The translations under genes and the position numbers were made by a program. This document shows, piece after piece, positions 62,284 to 64,000 of a DNA stretch of 64,000 bases; position 1 is the first letter of the stretch, and every line of letters begins with the position of its first letter. Under the pieces are notes generated by a model, which was given only the letters and a program-made list of their open reading frames with translations, made no database searches and was not told the origin of the DNA. Source of the stretch: Microglena sp. YARC (Eukaryota > Chlorophyta > Chlorophyceae > Chlamydomonadales > Chlamydomonadaceae); the NCBI GenBank assembly GCA_022414725.1, contig CM039462.1, positions 177,517,900 to 177,581,899 on the forward strand, read 5' to 3'.

Positions 62284-63412
62284 ACACGCACCATGTAAAC
62301 CAACCAACCTACCACGCGTCTTTCTCGCACTCACTTGCAGGAACTCAGTGACCTTGGGGCTCTCACGTCCATCCTCAGGACGTTGCAGGTGCGATTCGAT
62401 TTGACCCCCCCACCCACCCCACACACACCCTATGAACAAGCCCAACCAACCGACCAACCACACGTCTTTCTCTCACTCACTTGCAGGAACTCGGTGACCT
62501 TGGGGCTCTCGCGCCCATACTTGGGTCGCCGCAGGTGTGATGCGATGCGCACCTTGCTGCCCGCCTCGTCCAACAGGTCGATGGCCTTGTCGGGCAGCAG
62601 ACGGTTGGCGATGTACTTGTGGCTCAGGTGAACAGCAGCCTTGATAGCTTCTGTGTCGAACGCTACCTGTGTGTGTGTGTGAGGGGGGGGGGGGGGGGGG
62701 GGGGGTAGAGGAGAAGGATGGGGGGGAGGAAGATGGATGAGGAGGATGGGGGGGGGGGGGGGGGGATAGAGGAGAAAGATGGGGGGGGGGAGGAGGATGG
62801 AGGAGGATGGGGGGGGGGGGTACTTGTGGCTCAGTGTGAACAGCAGCCTTGATAGCTTCCGTGCTCGAACGCTATCTGTGTGTGGGGTGGGTGGGGATAG
62901 AGGAGAAGGATGGGGGGGGGGGGGGGGGGGGGGATGGGGAGGAGGGGGAGGAGGGGGGGGGAGGCGGGGAACAGGAGGGCGGGGCGGGGGGGCGGGGGGG
63001 GGATGCACTTTTGGCTCAGGTGTACAGCAGCCTTGATTAGCTTGTCAAACGCTAACTGTGGGAGAAGGAGGGGGGGGGGGATAGAGGAAGATGGGGGGGG
63101 GGGGGGGGGGGGTAGGGGGTGAGGGGAGGGAGGATGGAGGAGGAGTATGGGGAACAGGAGAGGGGGGGAGGGGGGGGGGGGGGGGGGGGGGAGGGGAACG
63201 GGATATAATATACTACATATCATACGTACATATACTAGATGGCATCAACTTACCCTATGGTGGGTTTCATATTTGGTCCTTAGTCCCAGTAGGATTTCAA
63301 TTGAGATCTCCTCGCTAGGGTGCTCCACCAGAACGGGCTGCAAACGACGGTTCAGGGCGCTGTCGTTCTCAAAGTACCGGCGGTGCTCAGCTACAGTGGT
63401 GGCGCCGATCAT
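50296..63412 (-). CDS. CLPC: ClpC-type Hsp100 (AAA+) chaperone, 3' part, nine exons
   Basis: Exons in order: 63254-63412, 62481-62666, 59971-60053, 59011-59155, 57810-58077, 54084-54238, 52312-52547, 51109-51309, 50296-50491. Every junction agrees in phase, giving about 542 residues. The product starts within the first AAA+ module ([31 protein letters not shown] [17 protein letters not shown]). It then has a short UVR-like linker ([20 protein letters not shown]) in place of the long ClpB coiled coil, TGIPVERM, then the second module: [12 protein letters not shown] (Walker A), [14 protein letters not shown] (Walker B), ILTSNVGS (sensor 1), [11 protein letters not shown] (Arg finger) and [10 protein letters not shown] (sensor 2). 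In plants and cyanobacteria ClpC unfolds substrates for ClpP in the plastid stroma. Here the loop after sensor 1 has no [IL]GF tripeptide. The N-terminal exons lie beyond the right edge. Confidence 0.95.
50492..51108 (-). repeat. ClpC intron with G-rich duplications
   Basis: 617 bp. GGGATGAGGGTGAAGGCAGG occurs twice within a ~165-bp duplication (50715-50780 against 50870-50935). Confidence 0.8.
51109..51309 (-). CDS. CLPC: ClpC exon: Arg finger to sensor 2
   Basis: Acceptor GCCCCAG, donor [34 protein letters not shown] through [16 protein letters not shown]. Confidence 0.94.
51310..52065. repeat. Intron array with seven copies of a ClpC exon start
   Basis: Units of 80-95 bp repeat GCCTGGAAGACCACCTGCTC with ATCGAACCTGGAACAGG, i.e. 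the acceptor and first codons (FDEQVVFQ) of exon 51109-51309, followed by (GGT)n. Copies start at about 51391, 51490, 51580, 51670, 51750, 51842 and 51937. Confidence 0.95.
52113..52298. mobile_element. hAT-type MITE, copy 3, in a ClpC intron
   Basis: 186 bp from CAGGGTACTTCAAA to TTTGAATTATCCTG. Flanking octamers AAACCGAG (52105-52112) and AAAACTAG (52299-52306) differ at two positions. It ends only 14 bases before the GTGAGC donor of exon 52312-52547. Confidence 0.9.
52312..52547 (-). CDS. CLPC: ClpC exon: sensor 1 and variable loop
   Basis: Acceptor CCCACCCAG, donor [30 protein letters not shown], then a polar stretch ([26 protein letters not shown]) and FRPELIN. The stretch replaces the segment where ClpC proteins normally carry the ClpP-docking [IL]GF. 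Confidence 0.93.
52560..53655. repeat. Intron with poly-G runs, exon-start copies and a 35-45 bp GGGTGGGT satellite
   Basis: Three copies of the exon start at 52650-52695, 52965-53010 and 53603-53645 (TGAAACTCACCAC core). Poly-G runs lie at 52749-52778, 52817-52836 and 52877-52913. An array of ~13 GGTAAGTGGGGTATTGCGGA units fills 53080-53600. Confidence 0.92.
53695..53990 (-). pseudogene. Two partial copies of the ClpC Walker B exon
   Basis: 53895-53985 reads [19 protein letters not shown] then [10 protein letters not shown]. 53700-53760 keeps [13 protein letters not shown] only. Both lie in the intron downstream of the intact exon 54084-54238. Confidence 0.88.
54084..54238 (-). CDS. CLPC: ClpC exon: Walker B
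   Basis: Acceptor CCCCTCAG, donor [32 protein letters not shown] then [20 protein letters not shown] and EDGRLTDSG. Confidence 0.94.
54440..57130. repeat. Intronic tandem repeats with ~145-bp palindromes
   Basis: Units of about 250-430 bp repeat GCTTGCTGCTGGCGCTTGG, GATGAGTAGGGGGGCTTGGA and a foldback block centred on CACAAGTTGAACTTGTG. Large palindromes are centred at 55680, 56062, 56309 and 56713. Two fragments of the long-TIR family (GACAAATCCTGACACGCCAG at about 55796; GCCTGACGCGTCAGCCAAC at about 56993) are inserted. Confidence 0.88.
56238..56380. repeat. 143-bp near-perfect palindrome
   Basis: 71-bp arms around a single G at 56309. The left arm starts GGCAGCAGCAGCCTGGCTCA and ends ATCACACAAGTT; the right arm is its complement with about seven differences. 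Confidence 0.93.
57206..57345 (-). pseudogene. Duplicate Walker A pseudo-exon of ClpC
   Basis: Reads [20 protein letters not shown] then [15 protein letters not shown], matching exon 57810-58077 from the P-loop on. It lacks the exon's first ~40 codons, has no good acceptor and ends without the PPG/donor junction. Shorter copies of the exon end are at 57478-57515 and 57596-57632. Confidence 0.88.
57699..57770 (-). other. tRNA-Thr-like degenerate sequence in a ClpC intron
   Basis: The minus strand shows a D-arm hairpin GCTCTTAGACCATAGAGC, an anticodon-loop region ATGTAATCTAG (TGT anticodon in register), AGGTCGGCAGTTCGAATC, then AACTGGTACC. The T-stem and acceptor stem do not pair, so it is a tRNA pseudogene or SINE head. 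Confidence 0.4.
57810..58077 (-). CDS. CLPC: ClpC exon: D2 Walker A
   Basis: Acceptor CCCCCCAG, donor [31 protein letters not shown], then [20 protein letters not shown] and [25 protein letters not shown] is the conserved entry to the second AAA+ module. Confidence 0.96.
58078..59010. repeat. Intron array with copies of both flanking ClpC exon edges
   Basis: Near the downstream exon, two copies of its start ([10 protein letters not shown]) at 58163-58213 and 58262-58302. Near the upstream exon, four units of ~125-140 bp, each GGTTTGCGAGGCTGGCCATT-GCCGCACGCTCC (= [11 protein letters not shown] in reverse) plus a poly-C run of 18-40 and (CA)n. Confidence 0.94.
59011..59155 (-). CDS. CLPC: ClpC exon: inter-module linker with TGIPVERM
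   Basis: Acceptor AAACCCCAG, donor [50 protein letters not shown]. The usual Trp before TGIPV is Arg here. Confidence 0.93.
59160..59640. repeat. ~65-bp TTTGAGAACATCATTTCAG array
   Basis: About seven units of GTTTGAGAACATYATTTCRG and GATGTGAGATGTGAGGTGAG. The first part is the intron end just upstream of acceptor 59155. A (GTTATG/GTGCC)n block follows at 59660-59840. Confidence 0.9.
59971..60053 (-). CDS. CLPC: ClpC exon: UVR-like motif
   Basis: Acceptor CTGGCTAG, donor TTCAG-GTGTGG, 83 bases. [20 protein letters not shown] then WLREESF. A short UVR-type helical motif here identifies ClpC rather than ClpB. Confidence 0.88.
60054..60800. repeat. Intron array with three copies of the UVR exon start
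   Basis: Units of ~185 bp: CAGCATGCTCCTTGATCTCC then AACGTCTAGTCAGGAGCA, G-rich runs, GTATATGTGTTGGACGAAGG and (GGGA)n. Copies of the exon start are at 60228-60258, 60416-60446 and 60591-60622. Confidence 0.94.
60940..62480. repeat. Intron array with nine copies of a ClpC exon end
   Basis: Units of ~150 bp: ACTTGCAGGAACTCAGTGAC, CTTGGGGCTCTCACGCCCAT, ACTTGGGTCGCCGCAGGTGC, poly-C, (CA)n. On the minus strand each repeats [20 protein letters not shown] and the GTGAGTG donor of exon 62481-62666. Copies start at about 60952, 61216, 61388, 61532, 61734, 61887, 62037, 62180 and 62335. Confidence 0.96.
62481..62666 (-). CDS. CLPC: ClpC exon: end of first AAA+ module
   Basis: Acceptor ACACACAG, 62 codons, donor [55 protein letters not shown]. 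The last 20 codons are the part copied nine times downstream. Confidence 0.95.
62670..63253. repeat. G-rich intron with two copies of the following exon start
   Basis: Partial copies of the exon start (AACAGCAGCCTTGATAGCTT) at 62828-62880 and 63014-63058, separated by (GGGGGGA/GGAT)n runs. Confidence 0.9.
63254..63412 (-). CDS. CLPC: ClpC exon: first AAA+ module, sensor region
   Basis: Acceptor ACCTACAG, 53 codons, donor [63 protein letters not shown] and the RRLQPV Arg finger are typical of Hsp100 D1. Confidence 0.95.
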
Positions 63413-63419
63413 CTGTAGG

Positions 63420-64000
63420 TGTCAGGCAGATGGGGTGGGTGAGGGGGGGCTTGAGGGGGGGGCTTGAGGGAGGGGGAGGGTCGAGGGGTGAGGGTGAGGG
63501 GGGCTTGAGGGAGGGGGAGGGGAGGGTCGAGGGGTGAGGGGGGGCTTGAGGGAGGGGAGGGTCGAGGGGGAGGGGGGGCTTGAGGGAGGGGGAGGGTCGA
63601 GGGGTGAGAGGTGTGTGGGGGGGGGGGCTCCACTAGGACGGGCTGCAAACGACGGTTTCACTGCGCTGTCGTTCTCGACAAGTACCGGCGGTGCTCAGCT
63701 ACAGAGGTGGTGCGCCGATCATCTGTAGGTACAGGCAGATGGGGGGGGGGGGCGCTGCCGGTCTCAAAGTACCGGCGGTGCTCAGCTACAGTCGGTGGCG
63801 CAGGTGTGGGTGTCATGCAGATTGGGGGGGTCGAGAGGGGTGAGGGGGGCTTAAGGAAGGTGAGGGTGAGAGGTCTGTGGGGGGGGTGGGGTGGGGCTTG
63901 AGGGAGGGGGAGGGTCGAGGGGTGAGGAGGGCGGGTGAAGCGGGGTCCAAGGATGTATGGGAGGGGAGGGTCGAGGGGTGAGAGGCGGGTGAAGGGGGTC
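63420..64000. repeat. Intron array with two partial copies of the D1 exon
   Basis: (GAGGGGGAGGGTCGAGGGGT)n units, with exon copies at 63628-63728 (most of the exon, with 1-2 base indels) and 63752-63808. The gene continues beyond 64000. Confidence 0.9.

Noticed and set aside
50296..63412. Assignment as ClpB/Hsp101
   Set aside because: The linker between the AAA+ modules is a short UVR-like segment, not the ~120-residue ClpB coiled coil, and the D2 C-terminal domain is of ClpC type.

Overview
This window is nuclear DNA of an intron-rich eukaryote, most likely a green alga. The evidence is GT-AG (and one GC-AG) introns, a plant-type TDY MAP kinase, a plastid-type ClpC chaperone, a hevein-type chitin-binding exon, TTTAGGG-containing satellites and a non-LTR retrotransposon. 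A prasinophyte such as Cymbomonas would fit, but the sequence alone cannot prove a species. Genes are sparse. Most of the 64 kb is micro- and minisatellite DNA, MITE-like elements and fragments of other repeats.

Layout. 1-11.1 kb: a minus-strand gene for a POLE4/Dpb3-like histone-fold protein, with small exons (9631-9726, 6908-6992, probably 20-51) drowned in GT-, GGT- and 25-bp satellites; a long-TIR element sits at 5.9-6.9 kb. 11.3-19.2 kb: a plus-strand secreted proline-rich protein (signal-peptide exon 13026-13110, exon 16580-16651, Pro-rich exon from 18616). 19.2-25.9 kb: MITEs, a poly-G-headed element, a degenerate retroelement-like ORF and an LTR-like end. 25.9-26.2 kb: a minus-strand chitin-binding exon next to a telomere-motif satellite. 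27-33.1 kb: tandem duplications, a TIR element and a 5'-truncated LINE. 35.8-40.4 kb: a plus-strand MAP kinase gene. 40.4-49.4 kb: repeats only. 50.3 kb to beyond the right edge: a minus-strand ClpC-type Hsp100 gene; nine exons are resolved with matching phases, and its 5' exons lie outside the window.

The most striking observation is structural. In three independent genes, the introns are filled with tandem arrays whose repeat unit carries a copy of the adjoining exon edge, including the splice site and up to about 20 codons. In the ClpC gene all nine visible exons have such partial copies (from two to about eleven each); the POLE4-like and secreted-protein genes show the same on acceptor and donor sides. 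This looks like recurrent tandem duplication nucleated at exon-intron junctions. It supplies many decoy splice sites and pseudo-exons, including a second Walker A exon in the ClpC gene.

Three copies of a 162-189 bp hAT-type MITE are recognisable by terminal inverted repeats; two have perfect 8-bp target-site duplications and the third an imperfect one. A second MITE family supplies the last codons and stop of the MAP kinase. The ClpC protein keeps its ATPase motifs but appears to lack the ClpP-docking tripeptide loop.
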